This document shows, one piece after another, positions 33,909 through 42,453 of a stretch of DNA of 64,000 nucleotides. The stretch spans positions 2,728,001 through 2,792,000 of the forward strand of contig NC_014376.1 of assembly GCF_000144625.1 (NCBI RefSeq), written 5' to 3'. Source of the DNA: [Clostridium] saccharolyticum WM1 (lineage in GTDB: Bacteria; Bacillota; Clostridia; Lachnospirales; Lachnospiraceae). Both the position numbers and the translations under genes were made by a program. The notes under the pieces are model-generated. The model worked only from the letters and a program-made list of their open reading frames with translations. It was not told the DNA's origin and made no database searches. The stretch's first letter is position 1. Every line of letters begins with the position of its first letter.

Positions 33909-35046
33909 CCTGTAGAATCATACCTGTTTTAATGAAACGGAACATCCGAAGGGCTCCGCCGTAATAGAGTTCTTCCGCATTTTCCAGCGCTTTATCCAGT
34001 TCCATGACTCCGTTGACCGTTGTCATCATGGAGCAGATTCCATAGTCAAAAATCTTATCCGCCCCTTCCCCCATAGCTCCAACCAGAGCTACCACCGGAA
34101 TGCCCTTTCTTTTGCACCTCATTCCAATGCCCTGGATTACCTTACCAAAGCAGGACTGCCAATCCGTCCGTCCCTCTCCTGTCACCACCAAGGACACATC
34201 TTCTAAGCAGGAGTCAAAATCAATCAGGTCCAGTACCGTTTCGATTCCCGATTTTAACTCCGCATGCAGAAACACCAGAAGGGCAGCCCCAAGGCCTCCT
34301 GCTGCCCCTGAACCAGGTATTTCATTGGGATCGATCCCGAATTCCCGCAGGATCACCTTCCGGTAGTTTTCCATTCCTCTCTCCAGTTCCTTAAGTACAA
34401 GGGACGAACCACCCTTCTGCGCTCCAAAGGTATAAGTAGCTCCGTCTTTTCCGCATAAGGGGTTATTCACATCACACATGGCGGTCAGCTTCACCTGGCC
34501 GATCCGGGGATGCAGGCCGGTAATATCGATATGGGCAACCTGCTCTAAATCCTTTCCCGTTCCTTCCAGCTCTCTTCCCGCTGAATCCAGAAATTTTATC
34601 CCTAACGCCCTCATACAGCCCATTCCGCCGTCATTGGTGGCGGATCCGCCGATTGCAATGGAAATTTCGGTAAATCCCCGGTCCAGGGCATCCTTAATCA
34701 ACTCCCCGGTTCCATAGGTTGTCGTGTTCCTTGGATCCCTGAAATGTGGGGGAATTAAAGGAAGGCCGGAGGCCGCCGCCATCTCAAGAACTGCCCGTTT
34801 CTCATCCAGCTTTCCATAATAAGCGTTTACCGGATCCATAAGCGGACCGCAGACAGTAACCGGGATTTTCTCTCCCTGAATGGCTGCGATTACCGCATCT
34901 GTGGTTCCTTCCCCCCCATCGGCCACAGGGATTCCCGTGTATTCCCATTGGTCAAAGACTTCCCCAGCGGCCTTTTTAAGCAGTTCTATGGTCTGTTCAC
35001 TGGAGAGAGTCCCCTTAAACGAGTCGGATGCAAACAGTAATTTCAT
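33889..35046 (-). CDS. glxK: Glycerate kinase
   Basis: Glycerate kinase (GlxK/GarK family) of 385 residues, which phosphorylates glycerate to phosphoglycerate for entry into glycolysis. The ATG at 35046 follows AAAGGAGG. Family motifs: FASDSFKGTLSS at the N-terminus, PVADGGEGTTDA near 40, AIGGSATNDGGMG near 130, GSGAAGGLGAAL near 245 and VTGEGRTDWQS near 285. It is last in line after a GntP-type permease and a CdaR-type regulator. This makes glycerate, or a sugar acid that yields it, the probable substrate of the module. Confidence 0.94.
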   Translation of the reverse strand: MKLLFASDSFKGTLSSEQTIELLKKAAGEVFDQWEYTGIPVADGGEGTTDAVIAAIQGEKIPVTVCGPLMDPVNAYYGKLDEKRAVLEMAAASGLPLIPPHFRDPRNTTTYGTGELIKDALDRGFTEISIAIGGSATNDGGMGCMRALGIKFLDSAGRELEGTGKDLEQVAHIDITGLHPRIGQVKLTAMCDVNNPLCGKDGATYTFGAQKGGSSLVLKELERGMENYRKVILREFGIDPNEIPGSGAAGGLGAALLVFLHAELKSGIETVLDLIDFDSCLEDVSLVVTGEGRTDWQSCFGKVIQGIGMRCKRKGIPVVALVGAMGEGADKIFDYGICSMMTTVNGVMELDKALENAEELYYGGALRMFRFIKTGMILQEKAAGI

Positions 35047-35094
35047 ATACAAAGTCCTCCTTTTACCAGTGAATACGATTTTTTACTTCTTCCA

Positions 35095-36486
35095 TCAACG
35101 AAGGATCAGCGTCAGAATAAATATCTCCAGGATACCTGCGAGCCCCAGAATAAGAGTTGCCATTGTCTGGGTCTTATACCCTTTTTCCGGAGTCATGGCT
35201 CCAAAGTTGGTTACCACCCAGAAATAAGAATCGTTTGCATGGGAAACGGTCATTGCTCCCGCGCCGATTGCCATACAGGCAAGGGTCACCCTGACCGGGC
35301 TATCCAGTCCCAGCATGGGAAGCAGCGGAGCCACTATGCCTGCGGTGGTTGTAAGGGCTACGGTAGAGGAACCCTGTGCGCTTTTTAAAATCGCTGCCAA
35401 AAGGAATGGGAAGAATATACCCATGGTGCTTAGTACGGAAGCGTGATCCTTAATATAATTCACCATATCGGTGGATGAAATCACCTTGCCCAGCACGCCG
35501 CCGGCAGCCGTCACAAACAGGATCGGTCCCACGGTCTTTAGCGTATCATTGGTGATCTCATAAAATTGATCCATCTTACCGGCTCCTTTTAACTGCAGGA
35601 TACCGCACAGGGTACCTACTGCCAGAGCTATGATGGGAGTTCCTAAAAATTTAATGACATCAACTCCAAAACCGCCCATTCCGGCCATGGCCACAACAGA
35701 TGAAAGCGCCATAAGAAGGATGGGAACCATGATTGGTGCCAGGGCATTGAAGCCGCCTGGTAATCTGCCGTACTCGGCAACCAGTTCCTCATAGGTTTTT
35801 GCAATCTCACCCATATCCGCTTCATCGTCAGACCGCACTTTACCTCCAATGTATTTAGCATAGAAGAATCCGGCGATGAGAGGGAAGATGGAGCACAGCA
35901 CTCCCATTCCCATTACAAGAAGTAAGTTTTCCCCGATGCCAAGGGTAGAAGCCGCAGCAATAGGACCTGGCGTAGGCGGAATAAAAACGTGGGAAATATA
36001 AAGGCCGGAAGAAAGACCAACCGTCATGGCTACGGATGATGATGCCGTTCTGTTTACCAGAGCTTTCCGGATGGGATTTAAAATAACGAAACCGGAATCA
36101 CAGAATACGGGAATGGATACCACCCAGCCCATCATCTCCATGGCCAGAACCGGGTTGTTTTTTCCTACAAGCCGGATCACCATGTCAGCCAGCTTAAGGG
36201 CTGCGCCTGTTTTCTCCAATATGGTGCCGATCAATGCTCCAAGGATGATAACGATACCGATGCTGGAGAAGGTACCGGAAAAACCGGCCCCGATTACGCT
36301 TGCAAGGCCGCTGACCTTGGTTCCGTCCTCTAATGTCTTATCAACCAGAGGTATTCCTGCTATAAGCCCTAAAAGCAGGGAAATACTCATGATGGCAACA
36401 AACGGATGAATCTTAAATCTGGAGATTGCAATGATCATCAGGATAATTGCCAGTACAAAAACTAAAATCAGTGGTAAACCTGTCAT
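35095..36486 (-). CDS. GntP-family permease, probable glycerate/gluconate importer
   Basis: Inner-membrane proton symporter of 463 residues with about 12-14 helices. GntP-family stretches include HPFVAIMSISLLLGLIAGIPL, EKTGAALKLADMVIRLVGK, PVFCDSGFVILNP, HVFIPPTPGPIAAA and KSAQGSSTVALTTTAGI. It lies 48 bases upstream of the glycerate kinase start, on the same strand. That neighbour suggests glycerate transport, though gluconate or a related acid fits the family equally. Confidence 0.9.
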   Translation of the reverse strand: MTGLPLILVFVLAIILMIIAISRFKIHPFVAIMSISLLLGLIAGIPLVDKTLEDGTKVSGLASVIGAGFSGTFSSIGIVIILGALIGTILEKTGAALKLADMVIRLVGKNNPVLAMEMMGWVVSIPVFCDSGFVILNPIRKALVNRTASSSVAMTVGLSSGLYISHVFIPPTPGPIAAASTLGIGENLLLVMGMGVLCSIFPLIAGFFYAKYIGGKVRSDDEADMGEIAKTYEELVAEYGRLPGGFNALAPIMVPILLMALSSVVAMAGMGGFGVDVIKFLGTPIIALAVGTLCGILQLKGAGKMDQFYEITNDTLKTVGPILFVTAAGGVLGKVISSTDMVNYIKDHASVLSTMGIFFPFLLAAILKSAQGSSTVALTTTAGIVAPLLPMLGLDSPVRVTLACMAIGAGAMTVSHANDSYFWVVTNFGAMTPEKGYKTQTMATLILGLAGILEIFILTLILR

Positions 36487-36576
36487 AAAATGACCCCCTT
36501 TTTAACATTTGCAACAGTTTCTGCTGTTTCATGGGTATCATATCATCATTGATCCCAGACTTCTACAGCTATGAGT

Positions 36577-36594
36577 ATCAATATAACCATTGAT
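36577..36594. promoter_or_regulatory. Inverted repeat upstream of the GntP permease gene
   Basis: ATCAAT-ATAACC-ATTGAT, a 6+6+6 inverted repeat about 90 bases upstream of the permease ATG and 22 bases after the regulator stop. It is a candidate site for the CdaR-type regulator. Confidence 0.45.
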
Positions 36595-36615
36595 TTTTGT
36601 ACTGTTAATACAAAA

Positions 36616-37740
36616 CTAATGTTCTTTTCTTAAAAAAGTATAAAAGGCTTCCAGAAAAAAACGGTCTGCCGAAGATTCTAAGGGATTGATATTAAAAATA
36701 TCCTTTACCTTATTATAGCGGTATAAAAGGGTGTTTTTGTGGACAAAAAGCTCTTTTGATGCAGTCACCAGATTATAATTAGTCTTAATGAGAACTCCCA
36801 CAATTTCCATAAAGGACGTTTTAAAATCTTCGCCCAGCTCCTTTTCATAAACATTAAACATCCATTGCAGCTCATTCACCGGCACAATGGAACGGACATA
36901 ATTTCCTGTATGATCGTAAAAAAAAGCGGCGGATTCGGTATTCACATTTTCCTCCAGCCACTTGCAGTGGCGGTAGGCATTGTAGTACTGGGTAAAATTT
37001 ACCTGAAAGGAACCGATGTAAAATATACATCTCTTCTCCTGCTCCCGAAGCCATTTTAAAGCAGTGCTTAAATATTCCGCAATGATATATTTGTAATCTG
37101 CAAATACCTTTCGCGCCTGCTGGGGCATGGTTTTAAATATAAGGATATGGCTGCTGTCCAGGATAATGCTGATATCCTCGGACCCATGTCTTGGGCTGTT
37201 TTTGATCATATCCAGTAAGGGTTCCGGCCTTACGTCCTCCAGCTTACACAGGATGGGGATCCGAATGATATTTTCAGAATAATTAAGCTTCTTTGCAACA
37301 CTTCGAAGCTCTCCTGGGTCCGGATATTCCACGTGGATCAGAAGGTTGGTAAAATGCTCCTTCCGGTTCCTCCTCCGCCTCAGCTCTTCCTGCTGCTTTT
37401 CATACTTCAGCATGGCTTTAATGGCCATTTTAGTGATGAGGGCCACGGGCTTTATTTCTCCAGGATCACCGGTTATCCCTACCACACCTTCCCGCCTGCC
37501 GTCAATGTTAATGACCATGTTAATCCCGGGCTTTACACCGGGATAATCCTCTTCGTTGGAGGTTACCACAATATCCTCGTTACCGCTCACAATATAGAAG
37601 GCGACCTCATGAAATGACCCTATTCGTTTTGGGTCCCTGCTGGCAATGATGACGCCCTGCTCATTCATAATGTTAATATTGTATTCCGTATATTGTGTGA
37701 CCTGTTCAATGAATTTTTTTGCCAATTCCGTTTCTATCAT
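36616..37740 (-). CDS. CdaR-family sugar-diacid regulator
   Basis: Activator of 374 residues. The N-terminal sugar-diacid recognition domain (~1-135) begins IETELAKKFIEQVTQYTEYNINIMNEQGVIIASRDPKRIGSFHE and has VGITGDPGEI near 90. The centre is the divergent GGDEF-like region of the family. The C-terminal PucR-type helix-turn-helix has LIKTNYNLVTASKELFVHKNTLLYRYNKV. CdaR proteins switch on glycerate/glucarate genes in response to such acids. It is upstream of and co-oriented with the permease and glycerate kinase genes. Confidence 0.92.
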   Translation of the reverse strand: MIETELAKKFIEQVTQYTEYNINIMNEQGVIIASRDPKRIGSFHEVAFYIVSGNEDIVVTSNEEDYPGVKPGINMVINIDGRREGVVGITGDPGEIKPVALITKMAIKAMLKYEKQQEELRRRRNRKEHFTNLLIHVEYPDPGELRSVAKKLNYSENIIRIPILCKLEDVRPEPLLDMIKNSPRHGSEDISIILDSSHILIFKTMPQQARKVFADYKYIIAEYLSTALKWLREQEKRCIFYIGSFQVNFTQYYNAYRHCKWLEENVNTESAAFFYDHTGNYVRSIVPVNELQWMFNVYEKELGEDFKTSFMEIVGVLIKTNYNLVTASKELFVHKNTLLYRYNKVKDIFNINPLESSADRFFLEAFYTFLRKEH

Positions 37741-37932
37741 CTGCGGCCTCCCAGTCTTTTATAGTATCCTACGAAATCCATAACTTCACTCATCCGTTTA
37801 AAAAACAGCTTACCATATTTTGCTTTTTGCATCAATGGCCGGGAAACTGTTTTACCCTTACCGGATTCACTTTTTCCAGGGGCGGCTTTCACTGCCAAAT
37901 ATGTATTTTACATTTTTCCTGTGCCTCATTGA

Positions 37933-38055
37933 GAACGGAACGATCAAGAACATGGGGTTTCCAAAGGGAAAATTATTGACGGGTTAAAATACGTTTCATC
38001 AATTTACGGTTATGGAGCCATGGCGGAAGCGCTTCTTGGAAGAGGCACCGAATAA
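37933..38055 (+). pseudogene. Possible gene remnant (C-terminal piece)
   Basis: The 382-base gap 37741-38122 holds one frame worth noting: 40 codons after a TGA, ending KYVSSIYGYGAMAEALLGRGTE. It has protein-like composition but no start signal. It looks like the tail of a lost gene. I cannot name the family. The rest of the gap shows nothing beyond the terminator at 38073. Confidence 0.25.
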
Positions 38056-38072
38056 AAAACAGCTGCTGACGT

Positions 38073-38107
38073 AAAAAAGGAAGGCGCTGAAGATGCCTTC
38101 CTTTTTT
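38073..38107. terminator. Bidirectional terminator
   Basis: AAAAAAGGAAGGC / GCCTTCCTTTTTT perfect 13-base stem with a 9-base loop, 16 bases after the DUF1858 stop on the minus strand. Confidence 0.85.
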
Positions 38108-38122
38108 GAATTTATATAGCCA

Positions 38123-38326
38123 TTACCTAGACATATGGGCATTTAACTTATCAATCAGCTCCTGTACCGGAACGCCGTGAACCATACAGGCCTCTTCCAG
38201 GCTTTCTCCGGCAGAGGCCGGGCAGCCCAGGCAGTGCATTCCCATTTCAAAAAAGAAGGGAGCTGTGGTTTGGTCTGCCTGTAAGACCTCACCGATTAAA
38301 GTATCCTTTGTTACTGATGTCATCAT
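38123..38326 (-). CDS. DUF1858 domain protein (second copy)
   Basis: Protein of 67 residues, a paralogue of 26597-26779. The cysteine patch is [11 protein letters not shown], followed by GESLEEACMVHGVPV. It starts inside the Lon stop region (TAATG overlap of 1 base), so translation is coupled to lon. The link of a DUF1858 protein with a heat-shock-type protease is unusual and suggests a role in metal-centre or protein repair. Confidence 0.88.
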   Translation of the reverse strand: MMTSVTKDTLIGEVLQADQTTAPFFFEMGMHCLGCPASAGESLEEACMVHGVPVQELIDKLNAHMSR

Positions 38327-40746
38327 TAAATTACCTCTTTTCTTTCTATATTTTTGTGTGGTGCAATCATTCCTTCGGAAAATAAACCGTTCCCTCCCTT
38401 TTGGAGAAATACATGTTCGATTCTGGGAAGGAAAATCCCCAAAGATTCTTTCAGTACATCCTCTACGGTTTCTACTGGTATGATGGTAAGCTGGTTTTTT
38501 ACCTCTTCCGGCACATCCTTTAAATCACCTGTATTGTCTTTTGGTATCAAAACCCTGGTTATACCAGCCCTCTGGGCGCCAAGGAGCTTTTCTTTCAAAC
38601 CTCCAATGGGAAGCACGGCTCCGCGCAGGGTAATTTCTCCGGTCATTGCAAGTCTGGAATCCACCTTATTGCCTGTGACCAGTGATGCCAGGGCGGAAAA
38701 TAATGCAATACCGGCTGATGGACCATCCTTTGGAACCGCTCCTGACGGAACATGGATATGAAGATCCCTTTCCTTAAAGTTAAAGGCATTGAAAGGCAGT
38801 CTGGATTTTAACAGGCTTAACGAAATTTTAGCGGATTCCTTCATCACTTCTCCCAGCTTTCCTGTCAATGTGACCGCCCCGCTTCCCGGCATATCCGTCG
38901 CTTCGATGAATAGTATCTCACCTCCAACCGGAGTCCATGCAAGTCCTGTGACAACTCCCGGAGGATTATCCGGCTGAGCCTTGTCATGGCGGGAAACCTG
39001 CCTGCCCAGGTATTCCTCCAGATCCTCTGCCTTGATTTTAAAGGGCAGCTCTACTTTTTTCGATACGATTTTTTCCGTTGTGATCCTGGCCAGGCTTGAC
39101 AGCTGCTTTTTCATCCCCCGCACCCCGGCTTCCAGTGTATAGTCACTGATGAGCCGTTTAAGTACCTCATCTTCCATCACAAGCTGATCCGTGGTTAACC
39201 CATGCTCTTTTAAGACCTCCGGGATCAGATGATCCTTTCCAATATGAAACTTTTCATCCATGGTATAGCTGGATATCTGAATGACCTCCATACGGTCCAG
39301 CAGCGGGCCGGGAATGCTTTCCATGGAATTCGCTGTTGCAACAAAGAATACATCAGACAGATCATAAGGAAGATCCATATAATGATCCGTAAAGCTGTTA
39401 TTCTGTTCCGGATCAAGAACCTCCAAAAGCGCACTGGCAGGGTCACCGCTGAAGCCGCCGGACATAATCTTGTCCACTTCATCCAAAACCATGACAGGAT
39501 TGGTCTTTCCGGCCTTCCGGATGCTTTGTATGATCCTTCCGGGCATCGCTCCCACATAGGTTCTCCGATGTCCTCTGATCTCTGATTCATCACGGATCCC
39601 TCCCAGGCTTATGCGGATATATGTTCTTCCAAGTGCTTCTGCAATGCTTTTTCCAAGGCTTGTCTTACCGGTTCCCGGAGGTCCTACCAGGAGCAGGATC
39701 GAACCCTTTTTCTCCTTGTTCAGCTGCATAACTGCCAGGTGCTGGATAATCCTTTCCTTGACTTTTTTCAGGCCGTAATGCTGTTCGTCCAGGATCCGTC
39801 TTGCCTCGTCAAGATCAATGTCCTTTGCCTCCTCTTTCTTCCATGGAAGCTGAACCAGAAGATCCAGATAATTGCGTATTACGTTATAATCCAGTTTATT
39901 AGGTCCCTGATCCTCCAGCTTTTTCAGTTCTTCAAGAGCAGCTTCTTTTATTTCAGGCGGCATTCCTGCTTCTTCGATCCTGCTTAAATAATCCGTCTCC
40001 TTTTTCCCTTGATCTTCTTTCCCTTCATTCAGCTCCTCCTGAATGGCCTTTAACTGTTCTCTCAGTACGGATTCCCTATAATACCGGTTGGCTTTCTCGG
40101 AGAATTTCTCGGAAATCTGCATCTGCAATTCAATCATTTCCTTTTGCTTGAGCAAATAATCCAGAAAACGGAGGCTTCTTTCTTTTAAGGACCGCATATC
40201 CAGCAGTTCATATCTTTCCTCATTTGGTATCTGAAGAAATTGGGACAGATACACGATAATGGAATTTAAATCCTTAAACTCATTAACCACCCTTTGATAC
40301 TGTTCTCCACCTGAAAATCTGGAGCTTATCTCATTGGTAACGTTTTTGATATAGCCCAGCATTTCTTCCCTGCTCTTTTCATCTAGATCCTCATGATCGG
40401 GACGGATTTCAAATTGGGCATATAGGGTGCCGTTTTCTATCTGCAGCCCTTTCACATCAACCCGGTCCTTCAGCTTAACGGAAAGCAAGATCCCCTTTTC
40501 CGTCTGATCCATTCCAGTGACCTCAAAAATCACGCCTGTCCGGTAATAATCCTCTTCCGTCCTAGGGTTCTTACCAAAATTTTGTTTCTGGGGCAAAGCG
40601 ATCTTTACCGCCTCATGGTTTTCCAGATGCATCATCTGTGCTTCGCCAAGAGCTTCCATACGAACCGTGGTTACGACATCCGGCAATAAAACTTTATTGG
40701 ATATTGGGAAAACGATTCCTATATGATCATTATAATTATTTATCAT
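38326..40746 (-). CDS. lon: ATP-dependent protease Lon
   Basis: Lon protease of 806 residues from the ATG at 40746, which has AAAGGA upstream. The N-terminal LAN domain (~8-205) is followed by a helical region and the AAA+ module, with Walker A GPPGTGKT at 355-362 and Walker B MVLDEVDK near 420. The C-terminal protease has catalytic Ser677 (KDGPSAG) and Lys718 (GGLKEKLL). All active residues are present. It lies downstream of a TetR regulator whose operator-like sequence spans its promoter. The usual Lon roles are degradation of damaged and regulatory proteins. Confidence 0.95.
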   Translation of the reverse strand: MINNYNDHIGIVFPISNKVLLPDVVTTVRMEALGEAQMMHLENHEAVKIALPQKQNFGKNPRTEEDYYRTGVIFEVTGMDQTEKGILLSVKLKDRVDVKGLQIENGTLYAQFEIRPDHEDLDEKSREEMLGYIKNVTNEISSRFSGGEQYQRVVNEFKDLNSIIVYLSQFLQIPNEERYELLDMRSLKERSLRFLDYLLKQKEMIELQMQISEKFSEKANRYYRESVLREQLKAIQEELNEGKEDQGKKETDYLSRIEEAGMPPEIKEAALEELKKLEDQGPNKLDYNVIRNYLDLLVQLPWKKEEAKDIDLDEARRILDEQHYGLKKVKERIIQHLAVMQLNKEKKGSILLLVGPPGTGKTSLGKSIAEALGRTYIRISLGGIRDESEIRGHRRTYVGAMPGRIIQSIRKAGKTNPVMVLDEVDKIMSGGFSGDPASALLEVLDPEQNNSFTDHYMDLPYDLSDVFFVATANSMESIPGPLLDRMEVIQISSYTMDEKFHIGKDHLIPEVLKEHGLTTDQLVMEDEVLKRLISDYTLEAGVRGMKKQLSSLARITTEKIVSKKVELPFKIKAEDLEEYLGRQVSRHDKAQPDNPPGVVTGLAWTPVGGEILFIEATDMPGSGAVTLTGKLGEVMKESAKISLSLLKSRLPFNAFNFKERDLHIHVPSGAVPKDGPSAGIALFSALASLVTGNKVDSRLAMTGEITLRGAVLPIGGLKEKLLGAQRAGITRVLIPKDNTGDLKDVPEEVKNQLTIIPVETVEDVLKESLGIFLPRIEHVFLQKGGNGLFSEGMIAPHKNIERKEVI

Positions 40747-40773
40747 AGTTTTATCCTTTCTGTGCGTAGTCAT

Positions 40774-40790
40774 TAAGTGAATGTTCATTT
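40774..40790 (-). promoter_or_regulatory. Shared TetR operator at the lon promoter
   Basis: Read on the minus strand it is AAATGAACATTCACTTA, differing at one base in 17 from the site at 41447-41463. It lies 28 bases upstream of the lon ATG, just downstream of a TATACT -10-like box, so binding should block transcription. Confidence 0.7.
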
Positions 40791-40857
40791 AATTTAGTAT
40801 ATTTTTTTGCGAGATATTTTGTAGAATGATTTTACAAAATAATCCCGCTAATAAAAC

Positions 40858-41421
40858 CTATCGCAGTATTGCATTCTGTATTATTTGAATCATCTCCTGC
40901 AGCAGATCCTCTTTCTGTGTTTCGTTTTTGCGGCTATCAACTGCAATCGCCTTGACCGGCTGAAATATAATGGCCAGCAGGTTATCTTCTTTGTAATTCT
41001 TTATAAGGTTCTTCTTCTTCATCTCCGACATCAGGCTGTAAATATTGCAGATGCCTTTTTTCCCGGAACAGTTGTTGGCTAATGAGGGGCAATTAGAAAA
41101 CTGCTCCACAAAGCTGAAAATTTCTTTGTTCTCTAAAATATAGTTATAGTAGCTTCGGATGAGCACCTCGATCTGCTGCCGACCTTCCATATCCCGTTTT
41201 ATACTGTCTAATAGATAATCATAGATTTCTTCCGAGTATTCCTGGTAAATATCATGCAGCATATCTTCCTTGTTCTCAAAGTAGATGTAAACCGTAGCCG
41301 GCGAAACCCCTGCCATCTTAGCGATTTTAGAGACAGATGTGCCGTGAAAGCCCTCCTGCAGGATCAGCTTGATGACTGCTTCTTTGATGCTTCTCACTTT
41401 TTCGTCGTCTTTTTTTCTCAT
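40858..41421 (-). CDS. TetR/AcrR family regulator upstream of lon
   Basis: Regulator of 187 residues. The helix-turn-helix covers residues ~10-55: VRSIKEAVIKLILQEGFHGTSVSKIAKMAGVSPATVYIYFENKEDML. The C-terminal half contains three cysteines within FSNCPSLANNCSGKKGICN, which could sense redox or metal, though that is a guess. It is co-oriented with lon, with 111 bases between. Almost identical operator sequences lie at both promoters, which supports autorepression and repression of lon. Confidence 0.9.
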   Translation of the reverse strand: MRKKDDEKVRSIKEAVIKLILQEGFHGTSVSKIAKMAGVSPATVYIYFENKEDMLHDIYQEYSEEIYDYLLDSIKRDMEGRQQIEVLIRSYYNYILENKEIFSFVEQFSNCPSLANNCSGKKGICNIYSLMSEMKKKNLIKNYKEDNLLAIIFQPVKAIAVDSRKNETQKEDLLQEMIQIIQNAILR

Positions 41422-41446
41422 GCCATCACCTCTATGTTTTTATAAT

Positions 41447-41463
41447 AAATGATCATTCACTTA
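41447..41463 (+). promoter_or_regulatory. Shared TetR operator at its own promoter
   Basis: AAATGATCATTCACTTA on the plus strand, containing the palindrome AATGATCATT. It is 26 bases upstream of the TetR ATG. It matches the lon site in 16 of 17 positions but in the opposite orientation. Confidence 0.7.
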
Positions 41464-41552
41464 TTGTCAACTATTTTTTTACTTTTTCTAATTAAATATT
41501 ATATTCCTATCTGTAATAGGGGTTTTTACAATAAAATACCTTTCATAACATA

Positions 41553-41601
41553 AAAAATAAGTCTTGAAAATGACTTTTCAGGCCAATCAAGACTTATTTT
41601 T
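41553..41601 (-). terminator. Intrinsic terminator of the ascorbate-type PTS operon
   Basis: AAAAATAAGTCTTGA / TCAAGACTTATTTTT perfect 15-base stem with a 19-base loop. The 333-base gap 41422-41754 otherwise holds the TetR operator and a 9-base inverted repeat (CTGCTTAAC at 41704, GTTAAGCAG at 41732) of unknown role. No gene was seen. Confidence 0.8.
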
Positions 41602-41754
41602 CGTACATAGCTTTATGACAGGGCTATTTTATAACCTCTATCTTTTTGTATAACATTATCATGCTGGCAGTATTAATCTGGATACTAAACTATTGCCTGC
41701 CCTCTGCTTAACCTAACACTCCCCTTGTCATGTTAAGCAGATTGGAAGACCAGC

Positions 41755-42453
41755 CTATGCATCGGCTAACTTCAACTCTTCCATATAAGCATTCAAAGCA
41801 TCCATACCTCCAAGCTGGTAACGCTTTATGAACTCCGTCCCTATGATGGCTCCATCGGCGCCATTTTTCATGACTTCCTTCACGTCCTCGGCGGATTTTA
41901 TACCAAAGCCTACATAGGCCGGTGTCTTTGAAACAGATTTTACTTTTTTTACTACTTCAGCGTATTCCGTAGGAAGCTTATCAAACGATCCGGTTTTCCC
42001 TTCCCCGGAAACGATATAGGCAAACAGGTCATTATGCGCAAGAGCCTTTGCTATGCTCTCATCACTAAGGGACCGGCCCAGTACAGTGATCTGGTTCGGG
42101 AAGGATCCGGTCGGAAATTCTCCATCCACACATAGAAAACCGTCATATAGGTCTTTCGGTACGTCAGAAAGATGAAAGTATTCTACGCCTTCCTTATAAG
42201 TCATTAACACAACTTTAAACGTGAAACGCCTGCGGATTTCTTCCAGGGTGTGTATTACATCGACGTAGCTTATCTTTTGCTCCAACGCTTCTTTATGAGT
42301 CTGCTGTATCACTGCTCCGTCTACAAAAGGATTGTCAACCGGTATTCCGATTTCAACAAAACCTGCCTTTTTATGATCCAATAATTCTAAAATCTTAAAA
42401 AAAGTTTCCCTGTCCGGATAATGCAAAGTAAGGTAAAACACTAAATTTTTCAT
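41755..42453 (-). CDS. TrpA-like beta/alpha-barrel protein in a PTS operon
   Basis: Protein of 232 residues resembling the tryptophan synthase alpha subunit. The counterparts of the catalytic Glu and Asp are visible in FVEIGIPVDNPFVDG, and the phosphate-binding loops resemble SGEGKTG, GFGIKSAEDV and GADGAIIGTEF. It is shorter than true TrpA (about 265) and no other trp gene is near. The gene overlaps the EIIC gene by 1 base. In ascorbate PTS operons this place is usually taken by UlaD, a different barrel enzyme. I infer a lyase or isomerase acting on the imported phospho-compound; the reaction is unknown. Confidence 0.75.
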   Translation of the reverse strand: MKNLVFYLTLHYPDRETFFKILELLDHKKAGFVEIGIPVDNPFVDGAVIQQTHKEALEQKISYVDVIHTLEEIRRRFTFKVVLMTYKEGVEYFHLSDVPKDLYDGFLCVDGEFPTGSFPNQITVLGRSLSDESIAKALAHNDLFAYIVSGEGKTGSFDKLPTEYAEVVKKVKSVSKTPAYVGFGIKSAEDVKEVMKNGADGAIIGTEFIKRYQLGGMDALNAYMEELKLADA

